NCBI RefSeq assembly: GCF_000378445.1
Contig: NZ_KB899695.1
Location: 1 to 64,000, forward strand
Reading direction: 5' to 3'
Source of the DNA: Deinococcus aquatilis DSM 23025
Lineage (GTDB): Bacteria; Deinococcota; Deinococci; Deinococcales; Deinococcaceae
DNA length: 64,000 nt
The notes under the pieces were generated by a model, which was given only the letters and a program-made list of their open reading frames with translations, searched no databases and was not told the DNA's origin. This document shows, piece by piece, positions 11,571-19,736 of this stretch; within the stretch, counting starts at the first letter, position 1, and each line of letters begins with the position of its first letter. Made by a program: the position numbers and the translations under genes.

Positions 11571-12527
11571 CTAGCGTTTTTCTTCCGCCAGCACGCGTCT
11601 GAGCAGGTTGGGCCTGTCGGTGTCGATGCCGTCTATGCCCAGCCGCAGCAACCGCCTCATTTCGGCGGCGTCATTGATGGTCCAGACATGTACGGCCACG
11701 CCGCGTGCGTGCATCTGGGCCACAAAACTGGCGGTGACCACCTCTATACCGCCCGCCCGTACCGGAACCTGCGCCACCCGGCCCGGTGCAGAGGCGAGGC
11801 CCGCCAGACCCACGCGCCCCAGTCCCACCTTGCTCAGAATGACCAGCGGGCGCAGTTCCTTTTCGGTCATGCTCGTCGCCACTTCGGGGCAGGCGGCGCG
11901 GAAATCCTGCATGGCCCGGTCACTGAAACTGGCGACGATCACACGGGACGTGACCTGGCGCTGGCGCAGGGCAGCGCAGAAGGGCACGGCGATGCTGGGG
12001 GTGTCCTGCTTGATCTCTATCGTCCAGGGCAGATTCGGATGGGCCGCCAGCGCCTCCTCCAGCGTGGGAATGGTCAGCCCCTGGCCCCGGTAAGGAAAGG
12101 TTTTGCCCCCGTCGCGGCTGAAGCGTGCCCCCGCATCCAGCCGCCGCAACTCGGCCAGCGTCAGGTCACGAATGCGTCCCGTGCCGTTGGTCAGGCGGTC
12201 AACGGTATCGTCGTGAGACAGGACGAGCTTGCCGTCAGCGGTGGCGTGCATGTCGGTGTCGAGCATCTGCACGCCCAGCGCCGCCGCTTCCCGGAAAGCG
12301 AGCAGCGTATTGCTGGGCCACAGCAACTCACCGCCCTGATGGGCCAGATTCCACGCCGGAGACACCATAAAAGGATTGGGGGAAGCGGCGCGGGCGAGGC
12401 CGGAGCGCAGAGCCGAGGCTGCGAAAAGTACCAGCAGCACACCCAGGATGACGGCCACCCACGTCCAACCCCGCCGCGCCCGAACCGCTCTTTTGCGGCG
12501 GGCTGGCCCATCTGAAAGTCGTTGCAT
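11571..12527 (-). CDS. glycerophosphodiester phosphodiesterase family protein
   Basis: A 318-residue GDPD-fold protein with an N-terminal membrane anchor (about residues 20-40) placing the TIM barrel outside the membrane. The family pattern is visible but altered. The catalytic H-R pair reads AHQGG, the PENT element reads PSNT, and the E-x-D metal site reads DTDMHATADG, followed by the conserved VLSHDD. WTIEIKQD and VWTINDAAEMRRL complete the barrel. These changes may alter metal use or substrate. The start at 12527 is set by a TATGCT -10 box 7 nt upstream; an upstream TTG/ATG would add 4-13 residues. Confidence 0.82.
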   Translation of the reverse strand: MQRLSDGPARRKRAVRARRGWTWVAVILGVLLVLFAASALRSGLARAASPNPFMVSPAWNLAHQGGELLWPSNTLLAFREAAALGVQMLDTDMHATADGKLVLSHDDTVDRLTNGTGRIRDLTLAELRRLDAGARFSRDGGKTFPYRGQGLTIPTLEEALAAHPNLPWTIEIKQDTPSIAVPFCAALRQRQVTSRVIVASFSDRAMQDFRAACPEVATSMTEKELRPLVILSKVGLGRVGLAGLASAPGRVAQVPVRAGGIEVVTASFVAQMHARGVAVHVWTINDAAEMRRLLRLGIDGIDTDRPNLLRRVLAEEKR

Positions 12528-12534
12528 CGGCCTC

Positions 12535-12540
12535 AGCATA
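12535..12540 (-). promoter_or_regulatory. -10 hexamer (TATGCT) of the GDPD gene
   Basis: TATGCT on the minus strand, 7 nt before the ATG at 12527. Confidence 0.55.
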
Positions 12541-12646
12541 GGACGCGCCAGGTTCCTCCGACTCAAATTGCCCCGGCTGTCCAGACGACCCGCGACTGTA
12601 TGAACAGGACGTCAGATTTACAGCTTTCGCCTCACGGGCAGCGCAG

Positions 12647-12652
12647 TAGGGT
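12647..12652 (+). promoter_or_regulatory. -10 hexamer (TAGGGT) of the PLD-type gene
   Basis: TAGGGT, 9 nt before the ATG at 12662. Confidence 0.5.
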
Positions 12653-12661
12653 AAGGCATTC

Positions 12662-14215
12662 ATGCATGCCTCTGTAGTGGGCTGGTCAGCAACATACACA
12701 AGAGTTGGATTGTTGGCGCTGGTGGCCCTGGCACTGCTGGGACAGGCCCGTGCTGTCGAACTTCCCCTGTTTCTGGGTGCGCCGCTGCCTGCGTCTCCTT
12801 TGAATCTGAGCAACGCGGCCTGCCCGCCGCCCACCGATCCGCTGGAACTGGCCGTGTGGCGCGTGACGACGGCTGGGGGCCACCCCGACCTGTCTTGCGG
12901 CAACTCTTTCGTGGAATATCAGCGGGTGCCGCGTAGCCCGGACACTCCGGTAGACGCCTTCGACCAGATTGCAGCACAGATTCGGGAGGCCAGAACCGAG
13001 GTCCTGCTGGCAAGCATGGAGTGGCATGCGGGCGAGGGCCGCCCCGGTTGGACACTTGCGCTGGCAGTGCGCGACCTGTATCTGCGGGTACAGGCCGATC
13101 CTACCGCCTATCCGCAGGGCATGACAGTGCGGCTGATGCTGGGCAACTTCCCCGACCTGCTGCGTTCAGACTGGGCCACGCTGCCGCTGGCCCTCGTGCG
13201 CGATCTCAGAACGCTGGGCGTCCCCTTTCTGGACAAGGAAGCGGGCTGGAGCCTGAGCGTGCTGAATTACCGCTATTTTCCACACAGCCACGTCAAACTG
13301 CACATCATTGACGGCCAGGATCTGACGGTGGCCGGATTCAATTTCACCGACACGCATCTGCCCCAGAATGCCCGGAGCAGCGCTCTGCACGATCTGCACG
13401 ACCTGGGCCTCCGCATGACCGGGCCAGTGGCCCAGGACGGCGTGGCCGCCTTCGACGACCTCTGGCGGCACTCACAGCAGGTGCGTTGCCCCGCAGATGC
13501 GCCGCCAGAGCAGGTTTCCACCGTGTGTACATTGGGCGACCCCGACCCGCCGTCCCATCCCGCTGCCGCCCGTCAGGCCGTCCTGACCGGCACAGCGCGG
13601 GCCTTCATGCTGTTCCGCCGCCCCGGATTCGACCTCGCAGACCGCGCCCATATCAGCCTGCTTGGTGCCGCCACCACCCAGGTCGACCTGATGCAGGCCA
13701 CCTTCAGCCCGCTGCTGCCCTGCTGGTACGGCTACCTGACGCCCGACGACTGCACCTACGACACCCTGCCCGTATACCTGCGGGCCGTGGTAGACGCCAT
13801 TGGACGCGGGGTGCGGGTCAGGGTGTTGATGGTGGACTACGGGATAGATAGGGACCCCAACCGCAGCGGCGCGGCGCTGATCCGCCTGATGGCGCGGCAA
13901 CTTGGCAGAGAAGACCTGTTTGAAGCCCGCTACGTGACCTATGCCATGCACACCAAAGCCCTGACAGTGGATGGCCGGATGGTGTTGGCAGGCAGCATGA
14001 ACTTTCATTTCAGCGCGTGGGGGAACCTGGGGCTGGCCGAGGCGGCGCTGGCGACCTCCGATCTGGCAGCAGTGCAGCAGCAGGAGCGCAGCTTTGAAGA
14101 CGTGTGGGCCAACCACAGCCGCCCTGTACCGCCTGAATGGTGGCTGCGGAATGTGACACCGGGCAGCGCCGCGACGCCCGCCGACCTGCCCGTTTCCCGT
14201 TTATCCCACCCTTAA
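12662..14215 (+). CDS. secreted phospholipase D-type protein
   Basis: A 517-residue protein with an N-terminal signal (hydrophobic 14-28, cleavage likely after QARA) and two complete HKD motifs. The first is HVKLHIID (His210 to Asp217), followed by the AGFNFTD strand. The second is HTKALTVD (His430 to Asp437), followed by GSMNFHFSAWGN. Two intact motifs imply a monomeric active site, so phosphodiesterase or transphosphatidylase activity outside the cytoplasm is likely; substrate unknown. Six or more cysteines suggest disulfides. It is divergent from the GDPD gene, and both could act on phospholipids. Confidence 0.88.
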   Translation: MHASVVGWSATYTRVGLLALVALALLGQARAVELPLFLGAPLPASPLNLSNAACPPPTDPLELAVWRVTTAGGHPDLSCGNSFVEYQRVPRSPDTPVDAFDQIAAQIREARTEVLLASMEWHAGEGRPGWTLALAVRDLYLRVQADPTAYPQGMTVRLMLGNFPDLLRSDWATLPLALVRDLRTLGVPFLDKEAGWSLSVLNYRYFPHSHVKLHIIDGQDLTVAGFNFTDTHLPQNARSSALHDLHDLGLRMTGPVAQDGVAAFDDLWRHSQQVRCPADAPPEQVSTVCTLGDPDPPSHPAAARQAVLTGTARAFMLFRRPGFDLADRAHISLLGAATTQVDLMQATFSPLLPCWYGYLTPDDCTYDTLPVYLRAVVDAIGRGVRVRVLMVDYGIDRDPNRSGAALIRLMARQLGREDLFEARYVTYAMHTKALTVDGRMVLAGSMNFHFSAWGNLGLAEAALATSDLAAVQQQERSFEDVWANHSRPVPPEWWLRNVTPGSAATPADLPVSRLSHP

Positions 14216-14231
14216 GGGCTGCCGCCACCGC

Positions 14232-14260
14232 TACACTGGGTACGTGAGAGGTCAAGCTCA
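14232..14260 (+). promoter_or_regulatory. promoter and ribosome site of ispH
   Basis: TACACT (14232-14237) is a probable -10, giving a leader of about 17 nt. The leader contains GAGAGG some 10 nt before the GTG start at 14261. Confidence 0.5.
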
Positions 14261-15259
14261 GTGACAGTTCAGCGGGTCTATCTGGCCAAGCCGCGCGGCT
14301 TTTGCGCGGGTGTGGTCATGGCCATCGGCGCAGTGGAGCGGGCCGCCCGTGAGGAAGCCAAACCCGTGACCGTCTACCATTCCATCGTGCACAACCACAC
14401 GGTTGTAGAACGTCTGGAGAAACAGGGCGGCGTGCATTTCGTGGAAAGTCTGGACAACATAGACGCTCTGCCTGCCGGAAGCGAAACGGTGGTCTTCAGC
14501 GCCCACGGCATCAGCCCGCTGGTGCGCGAGCGGGCGCGGCAACTGGGTCTGGCAACCATAGACGCCACCTGCCCCCTGGTCACCAAAGTGCACACCGAGG
14601 CCAAAAAGTACGCACGGGAGGGCTACACCATTTTGCTCATCGGGGACAGTGCCCGGCATCAGGAAGTGATCGGCACACGCGGCGAAGCCCCTGAACACAC
14701 TGTGCTGGTGGGCGTACTGGGCAAAACTGGTGAGGGACTGCACGACCCTCACACCGTGGAGGTTCCTGACCCTGAACGCCTCGTGGTCCTGACCCAGACC
14801 ACCCTCAGTGTGGACGATACCCGGCGCACGGTGGATATTTTGAAGGCCCGCTTTCCGGCGCTGGTGATTCCGCCCAGCGAAGACCTGTGTTACGCCACCA
14901 AAAACCGTCAGGATGCCGTGAAGAACATCGCGCCCCACGTCGATGCCTTTCTGGTGCTGACCAGCACGCATTCCAGCAACGGCATGCGCCTGCTCGAACT
15001 GGCCGCAGAGACCTGTGGCCGCGCCTACCGCCTGGAAACTGATACCGACGTGGTGAGCCTGAACCTGAGCGGCGTGACCTCGGTGGGGATTACCAGCGCC
15101 GCCAGCACCCCCGACGATCTGGTGCAAAACCTCGTGGCCTACTTTCGCCGCCTGAATCCTGCCCTGGAAGTGACCGAAGAAGGCGAGTGGGAAAACATCG
15201 AATTCCGCGAGCCGAAGAAGATTCTGGCCTCACAGGATTTGCCCCGCACGATGCGCTGA
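14261..15259 (+). CDS. ispH: 4-hydroxy-3-methylbut-2-enyl diphosphate reductase
   Basis: A 332-residue iron-sulfur enzyme, the last step of the MEP isoprenoid pathway, making IPP and DMAPP from HMBPP. The three cluster cysteines are Cys15 (GFCAGV), Cys104 (DATCPLV) and Cys210 (CYATKNRQ). The substrate-binding SIVHNHTVV and [11 protein letters not shown] segments are conserved. The start is a GTG at 14261. Isoprenoids feed the carotenoids and menaquinone typical of Deinococcus. The stop is immediately followed by a region of strong hairpins (15263-15456) that probably ends the transcript. Confidence 0.96.
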   Translation: MTVQRVYLAKPRGFCAGVVMAIGAVERAAREEAKPVTVYHSIVHNHTVVERLEKQGGVHFVESLDNIDALPAGSETVVFSAHGISPLVRERARQLGLATIDATCPLVTKVHTEAKKYAREGYTILLIGDSARHQEVIGTRGEAPEHTVLVGVLGKTGEGLHDPHTVEVPDPERLVVLTQTTLSVDDTRRTVDILKARFPALVIPPSEDLCYATKNRQDAVKNIAPHVDAFLVLTSTHSSNGMRLLELAAETCGRAYRLETDTDVVSLNLSGVTSVGITSAASTPDDLVQNLVAYFRRLNPALEVTEEGEWENIEFREPKKILASQDLPRTMR

Positions 15260-15262
15260 GCG

Positions 15263-15331
15263 GAGGGCGAAGAGCGTTCCAGCAGATGTTTGGGCTTATG
15301 AACTCAGACAGCCGTTCCGCTCGTTGCCCTC
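15263..15331. repeat. long imperfect hairpin after ispH
   Basis: GAGGGCGAAGAGCG (15263-15276) and CGCTCGTTGCCCTC (15318-15331) pair at 12 of 14 positions around a 41-nt loop. The 5' arm follows a GAGCGGAGGGCGAAGA run that resembles the core of the structured repeats. May serve as terminator or be a partial repeat. Confidence 0.5.
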
Positions 15332-15354
15332 GCCGTTTGCCAGAGAGATCAACG

Positions 15355-15456
15355 TTCATCTCAAGATGAATCGGGCGAAGCGACTGCCGAAAGAAGTACG
15401 TTGCACTGGGATTCTGGCGCTGTTCTGGAAACGCGCAACACCAAGTACAACGTACC
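15355..15456 (+). repeat. structured interspersed repeat, copy A
   Basis: Hairpin 1 is TTCATCT-CA-AGATGAA (15355-15370), then one T, then core CGGGCGAAGCGAC (15372-15384), then 10 nt. The long stem follows: AGTACGTTGCACT (15395-15407) with AGTACAACGTACC (15444-15456), 11 of 13 paired. Copy B at 35058-35169 shares about two thirds of its bases, and its hairpin 1 changes both sides of one pair (A-T to C-G). Copies B and E have the same spacing. Confidence 0.7.
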
Positions 15457-15501
15457 TAACTCCGGTGTCCTGGATTGCGACCACGACCCGCCACCCTTTC
15501 C

Positions 15502-16638
15502 TCAGCCTTCGCGCACGCAGCCTGTCTTGATAAATTCCTGCACCAGCGGTTCCAGGTCGTGCAGGGCGACGTCACTTCTGGTGGCATATTCGGCTGGGGT
15601 CAGATTTTCGCCCAGCGCACGCAAGAAGGCGATTCCGGCGAGGCCGTGCTGGGTGCGGAACTGCTGATACACGCCCGTAATGGCGTTCATGGCGTCTTTG
15701 CCACGCAGGGTCAGCGTGTACTGATGGTGTGCCCAGCCCGCCAGGCTGCGAGGCAGAATCAGGGTCTGGGGACGCAGCGGGGCCGGAAACGCGCCCTCGT
15801 AGGGCAGGGTGGCGGGCAGGGTGGCTACGATTTCGCCGCGTGCATAGAAGATGGCTCCGGTGGGGCGGGCGTGCAGACCCGTGAAATCTTCGGTCAGGTT
15901 GAACTTCCAGGCACGGTTGCCGACGCCGCTGAGCACATGCGCCAGCACCGCCGGAAGCGGATGGGCACTCAGGGACGCGCCCTGCTCGTACAGGTTCAGC
16001 AGTTCGCCCAACGCCTGCTCACCCGTGGCGCTGGCCGCCGCCGCCGTCACCGTGCGGCCCTCGAACAGCAGCACATAGGCGGTCTGGTCGCCGAGGCTGG
16101 CCTGAAGGTAGCCGTACCACGCGGCCTCATGCAGATATTTCAGGAAGGCATGGAGATCGCAGAAATTCTGATTCAGGCCCGCGTGGGTGGGGGGCGAATA
16201 GGGCAGGAACCGCGCCAGAAAGGGACCTGCACCGGGGAACATCGGCACAAGCTCGGGCGTCAGGCCGTCCGGCTCATCGTCGTTCCCAGCTTCTGGCAGG
16301 TCGGCTTCTGGCAGGTCAGAAGTATCTGATCTGGGCGGCCCTTCAGGCAGCGGGGCAGTTGGAGGCAGAGTTGCTGGAGACAGGGCTACCGGACCGGGCA
16401 GCGAGGCAGATTTGCGGGACGGTTTGGCGGTTGGCACAGGCGTCGTTGGCACAGGCGAGGCGGCATTTGCAGGCTGAATCTGCACCGACTCTGCGGGCTG
16501 CTCCAGCTCTGGCTGCTGGCCGTTCTTCTCACGCGTCTCTCCCCCGTTGTTCTTTCTATTGTCCCCACTGTCTTTTCTGCTTTCCCCACTTCGGCCCCCG
16601 GCACCGGGGCGTTTGCGGGCGTCGTCGCGTCCGGTCAT
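15502..16638 (-). CDS. unknown protein with disordered N-terminus, coupled to the gamma-CA gene
   Basis: A 378-residue protein I cannot place in a family. Residues 1-140 are low-complexity (Arg/Asn/Gly, then Pro/Ala/Thr) and probably disordered. Residues 150-378 look folded: PFLARFLPYSPPTHAGLNQ, a segment around YVLLFEGRTVTAAAAS that resembles small effector or roadblock-like sensors, and a long C-terminal helical part. The ATG at 16638 overlaps the stop of the carbonic-anhydrase-like gene (ATGA), so it is translationally coupled. No membrane segment is seen. Upstream in-frame sequence is only the shadow of the neighbour. Confidence 0.68.
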   Translation of the reverse strand: MTGRDDARKRPGAGGRSGESRKDSGDNRKNNGGETREKNGQQPELEQPAESVQIQPANAASPVPTTPVPTAKPSRKSASLPGPVALSPATLPPTAPLPEGPPRSDTSDLPEADLPEAGNDDEPDGLTPELVPMFPGAGPFLARFLPYSPPTHAGLNQNFCDLHAFLKYLHEAAWYGYLQASLGDQTAYVLLFEGRTVTAAAASATGEQALGELLNLYEQGASLSAHPLPAVLAHVLSGVGNRAWKFNLTEDFTGLHARPTGAIFYARGEIVATLPATLPYEGAFPAPLRPQTLILPRSLAGWAHHQYTLTLRGKDAMNAITGVYQQFRTQHGLAGIAFLRALGENLTPAEYATRSDVALHDLEPLVQEFIKTGCVREG

Positions 16639-17156
16639 GCTCCGGCCTCTGTCTGGGCAGGCTGCAACTCTGCCAGATAACGCGCTGCATTCTGCCTGTA
16701 TCTGTCGGCGTTGGCGGGCGCGTTCACTGGCCCCACCACCCGCGCCGGAACGCCCACCGCCAGCATTCCGGCGGGCACCTCGCGGCCTTCGGGCAGCAGC
16801 GCCCCGGCTCCCAGCACCGCACCTTCTCCCAGTCGGCTGCCGTTGAGCATCACAGCACCCATGCCCACCAGACTGCCCGCACCGCACCACGCCCCATGCA
16901 CGATGGCCCTGTGGCCCACGGTGACGCCTGCTTCCAACGTACAGGGAAAGCCGGGATCACTGTGCAGTACGGCTCCGTCCTGAACATTACTGCCCGCGCC
17001 GACAACGATAGGTTCGAGGTCGCCGCGCAGCACTGCACCGAACCACACGCTGGCTCCCTCTGCCACAGTGACGCGCCCGATCAGGTCGGCACTGGGGGCA
17101 ACAAAGGCGCTGGGGTGAAGATCGGGTGACGATTCGGCGAGAGCGTAGAGCGGCAT
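16635..17156 (-). CDS. gamma carbonic anhydrase family protein
   Basis: A 173-residue left-handed beta-helix protein of hexapeptide repeats. The three metal-ligand histidines of the gamma-CA family appear as His65 (AVLHSD), His82 and His87 (VGHRAIVHGA). The conserved Arg44, Asp46 and Gln59 (LRGDLEPI, NVQDG) are present. Many such homologues in bacteria lack measurable CA activity, so the reaction is uncertain. A GGAGG ribosome site lies 5-6 nt before the ATG. It is followed, with an ATGA overlap, by the unknown 378-residue protein. Confidence 0.9.
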   Translation of the reverse strand: MPLYALAESSPDLHPSAFVAPSADLIGRVTVAEGASVWFGAVLRGDLEPIVVGAGSNVQDGAVLHSDPGFPCTLEAGVTVGHRAIVHGAWCGAGSLVGMGAVMLNGSRLGEGAVLGAGALLPEGREVPAGMLAVGVPARVVGPVNAPANADRYRQNAARYLAELQPAQTEAGA

Positions 17157-17193
17157 TCGGCCTCCAAAATTGCGGCTGGGATAGGTTCTGGTT

Positions 17194-17279
17194 GAATCCT
17201 GTTGATCCTAGGATTCGGTTAGAGCAGAGCGGAGAAAAACAGTACGGCAATACGGACTTCAGGAACTGGACAGAGTCCG
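17194..17279 (+). repeat. structured repeat, divergent copy D
   Basis: Hairpin GAATCCT/AGGATTC (17194-17200, 17210-17216), core-like AGAGCAGAGCGGAG (17221-17234), then hairpin CGGACT/AGTCCG (17253-17258, 17274-17279). It follows the layout of copies A, B and E but with a shorter second hairpin. It ends 4 nt before the stop of the Nudix gene. Confidence 0.5.
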
Positions 17280-17282
17280 CAG

Positions 17283-17723
17283 CTATTCGTCTACCTGTGC
17301 TCCGTCCAACTGGGCAAGTGCAGCACGCAGAAGCTGTTGATCTTCGGGATAGGAAAGTTGGGTGAGGGCCTGCACAGGGTCGACAAATCCGCCCTCTGCG
17401 AAAATGTCCTCCAGGGTGGTGACTGCGGCCTCTACCTGCATTCTGAACCAGTGGATCTGGCGGGCCTCGCCCCGGTCGTTGGTGTAATGGGTTGCCCGGA
17501 GCGGCGCAACGACGCTGGCGCGGATGCCCGTTTCCTCCTGAACCTCGCGCACGGCGGTTTGTTCCAGCGTCTCGCCTGGCTCGACGTGACCCTTGGGAAA
17601 AGCCCATGCGCCGCTTCCCAGGTAGCGTACCAACAGCACGCGCCCCAGGGAATCGAACACCACGCCGCCCGCACCGAGGATGGCGGAATTGACTGTTGAA
17701 AAGTTATCGTGCGCCGCCGTCAT
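17283..17723 (-). CDS. Nudix hydrolase
   Basis: A 146-residue Nudix protein. The box runs from GHVEPGE through REVQEETGI with all catalytic glutamates (G-x5-E-x7-REV-x-EE-x-G). The N-terminal GAGGVVFDSLGRVLLVRY strand and AWAFPKGHVE are typical of small MutT/Ap4A-type pyrophosphohydrolases. The substrate (dinucleoside polyphosphate or damaged nucleotide) is not set by the sequence. A TATACT -10 box lies 6 nt before the ATG, so the mRNA is probably leaderless. Confidence 0.92.
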   Translation of the reverse strand: MTAAHDNFSTVNSAILGAGGVVFDSLGRVLLVRYLGSGAWAFPKGHVEPGETLEQTAVREVQEETGIRASVVAPLRATHYTNDRGEARQIHWFRMQVEAAVTTLEDIFAEGGFVDPVQALTQLSYPEDQQLLRAALAQLDGAQVDE

Positions 17724-17729
17724 GGTTGG

Positions 17730-17735
17730 AGTATA
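17730..17735 (-). promoter_or_regulatory. -10 hexamer (TATACT) of the Nudix gene
   Basis: TATACT on the minus strand, 6 nt before the ATG at 17723. Confidence 0.6.
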
Positions 17736-18149
17736 CGCATGAGCCGCCGCCCCATTCGCAAGATCGGCCTCTGACAGGAATGCGTCTCACTGGAATTGAG
17801 CTGCTCAGAATGGACCCGGTTCAGCGTAGAGCAGCCAGAGCGGAAGAGGTCTATGGGTCACCTGTCATGCAGTTCGCCAGCTTCACAGGATGACAACCCA
17901 GAGAGTGCACGAGAAACCGGGGCAATCCAGATCAAATCCTGCCTGCCTAATCAGAGGAGCCAGCACATCTCCATTTTGCCAATCGTTGTCAGAAAGACCC
18001 AAATTGCTTTCATACTTCCCGCATTCTCTGGACAGTCGGTGCAGGCTCTATGCGATACTGCACATTGTCTCAAACCTTGCCCCATTCGTCGGCGCTGACC
18101 CAGAGGGCCAGTGGCTGGGAGGCAGATCCGTAGAGATGTAAGGAGAGTT
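17736..18149. other. long intergenic region and leader of the cold-shock gene
   Basis: About 410 bases without a supportable gene. TGGACA (18029-18034) and GATACT (18054-18059), 19 bp apart, are a possible promoter that would give an 80-90 nt cold-shock leader. AAGGAGAG (18140-18147) is a strong ribosome site. The rest shows short inverted words but no clear structure. Confidence 0.45.
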
Positions 18150-18416
18150 ATGGCTCAGGGTCGAGTGAAATGGTTCAACGTCGAGAAAGGGTACGGATTT
18201 ATCGAGCATTCCGGCAATCCCGACGTGTTCGTCCACTACAGCGCCATTCAGAGCGGCGGGTTTCGCAAACTGAACGAAGGCGATGAAGTCGAGTTTGAGG
18301 TGGAGGCCGGGCAGGGCAGCAAAGGCCCGCAGGCCAAAAATGTGGTCGTGACGGTGGCTGCGCCCGCACCGATGGGCGGCCAGAGCGACAGCCGGGGCGG
18401 GGGCAACCGCTGGTAA
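18150..18416 (+). CDS. cspA: cold-shock domain protein
   Basis: An 88-residue single cold-shock domain with both RNA-binding motifs: GYGFIEH (RNP1, K-G-x-G-F-I) and VFVHYSAI (RNP2). It binds single-stranded RNA/DNA as an RNA chaperone. The C-terminal tail after residue 70 is Gly/Ser-rich and probably disordered. The ATG at 18150 has a strong AAGGAGAG site, and the gene appears to have a long leader, as cold-shock mRNAs usually do. A terminator follows, so it is monocistronic. Confidence 0.95.
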   Translation: MAQGRVKWFNVEKGYGFIEHSGNPDVFVHYSAIQSGGFRKLNEGDEVEFEVEAGQGSKGPQAKNVVVTVAAPAPMGGQSDSRGGGNRW

Positions 18417-18463
18417 TTCGGCACGCTGGAACGGGTCAGACTTCAAAAAATTAATCCTCTGTG

Positions 18464-18498
18464 GGGTGCGCCGAAAGCTGGTGCATCCTCATTTTTTT
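18464..18498 (+). terminator. intrinsic terminator after the cold-shock gene
   Basis: GGGTGCGCC (18464-18472) pairs with GGTGCATCC (18480-18488), including two G-U pairs, followed by seven T. Confidence 0.75.
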
Positions 18499-18545
18499 GC
18501 CCTTCTCTCACCGCAAACCTGACAGGCCCAGGTGCCCTCACCCTC

Positions 18546-18551
18546 TAGACT
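18546..18551 (+). promoter_or_regulatory. -10 hexamer (TAGACT) of the YjgN gene
   Basis: TAGACT, 6 nt before the ATG at 18558; leaderless arrangement. Confidence 0.6.
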
Positions 18552-18557
18552 GACCGT

Positions 18558-19736
18558 ATGCCCGACCCCTCTTTTTCCTCAATGCCGCCGGAACGTCAGG
18601 CGGATGCATTACCCCTGACACTGACCAAGTCGGGGCCAGATTCCCAGCTTCCGGCCCTTCAGGCCACGCCGACCATCAGTGCCTACCCCATGCGCTTTAC
18701 AGGTACGGCAGGCGAATTTTTCCGGCTGTGGATCGTCAATACGGCGCTGAGCATCGTGACGTTGGGGCTGTACTTACCCTGGGCGCGGGTCAGGACGCGG
18801 CAATATTTTTACGGACACACCTGGGTCGACGGCCAGAATTTTGAATACACCGCCAACCCAGTCGCCCTGTTGCGCGGGTACCTGATCGTGGCAGCGTTTT
18901 TCGGTGTCTACACGCTGGCGACCAATATTCAGTTTCAGGGCTGGGAATGGGTGGCGGGCATTATCGCGGTCAGTTTCGTGGCCCTGTATCCGTGGCTGGT
19001 CATGAAATCGCTGCGCTTTCTGGCGGCCAGCACCACGCACCGGGGGCTGAATTTCCGCTTTCACGGGCAGGCGGGGGGCGCGTATGTGGCCTACGGGGTC
19101 GCCAACGTCGCAGCGGTCATCTCGAGCAGTTTGGCGCTGCCCTGGGCGTGGTTCATGCAGCGGCGCTATCAGGTCGAGAACGCCGCCTATGGTCGCGCCC
19201 GCGCCACTTTTCGGGGAGACATCGGCAACTTTTACATCATTGGCCTCACGGCACTGGGAATGGTGATCGGGGCCGGGATCGTGCTGGCCGTGCCCGTGAT
19301 TACGGGGTTTGCGCTGCTCACCTCCGATGACCCTTTTTCGGGGAGCCGGGACGCTGGCTTCCTGGGAGCTATGGCCGGAATCGCGGTGCTGTATCTGGCT
19401 TTTCTGGCGGCCTATTCACTGGCATGGCAGTACATCCGGGGCGCAACGCTCAAGCTGGTGCTGAACAGCACCGAACTCGGCGGGGTGGTACGGACCCGCG
19501 CCACTTTCAGCCCCTGGATGCTGGCCTGGATCGGCCTCAGCAATGCCGCCGTGCAGGTGATCACGCTTGGACTGGCAACGCCCTGGGCCGCCGTGCGCCG
19601 CACCCGATACATCATGGAGGGCATCCAGGTTCTGGCGATTGCCAGCCTTGATGATTTTGCCGCCGACGTGACGCTGAACGAGAACGCCCTGGGTGAGGCC
19701 GCCACCGAACTTCTCGACATCCAGTTGGGCTTCTGA
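18558..19736 (+). CDS. YjgN family (DUF898) membrane protein
   Basis: A 392-residue inner-membrane protein with two DUF898-like repeats. Each has the F-x-G-x-x-x-E-F-F-R-L-W-I-x-N motif and the TLGLYLPWARVRTRQY signature (repeat 1 around 38-90). The second half shows the echo ITLGLATPWAAVRRTRYI. About eight membrane helices. Function unknown in the family. It overlaps the following M48 protease gene (TGATG), a neighbourhood seen in many bacteria, which suggests a joint role in membrane protein quality. The first 35 residues are a variable cytosolic tail. Confidence 0.88.
   Translation: MPDPSFSSMPPERQADALPLTLTKSGPDSQLPALQATPTISAYPMRFTGTAGEFFRLWIVNTALSIVTLGLYLPWARVRTRQYFYGHTWVDGQNFEYTANPVALLRGYLIVAAFFGVYTLATNIQFQGWEWVAGIIAVSFVALYPWLVMKSLRFLAASTTHRGLNFRFHGQAGGAYVAYGVANVAAVISSSLALPWAWFMQRRYQVENAAYGRARATFRGDIGNFYIIGLTALGMVIGAGIVLAVPVITGFALLTSDDPFSGSRDAGFLGAMAGIAVLYLAFLAAYSLAWQYIRGATLKLVLNSTELGGVVRTRATFSPWMLAWIGLSNAAVQVITLGLATPWAAVRRTRYIMEGIQVLAIASLDDFAADVTLNENALGEAATELLDIQLGF

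Noticed and set aside
16639..16890. N-terminal extension of the unknown 378-residue protein
   Set aside because: The extension is the out-of-frame reading of the gamma-CA gene; the ATGA overlap at 16638 gives a better start.
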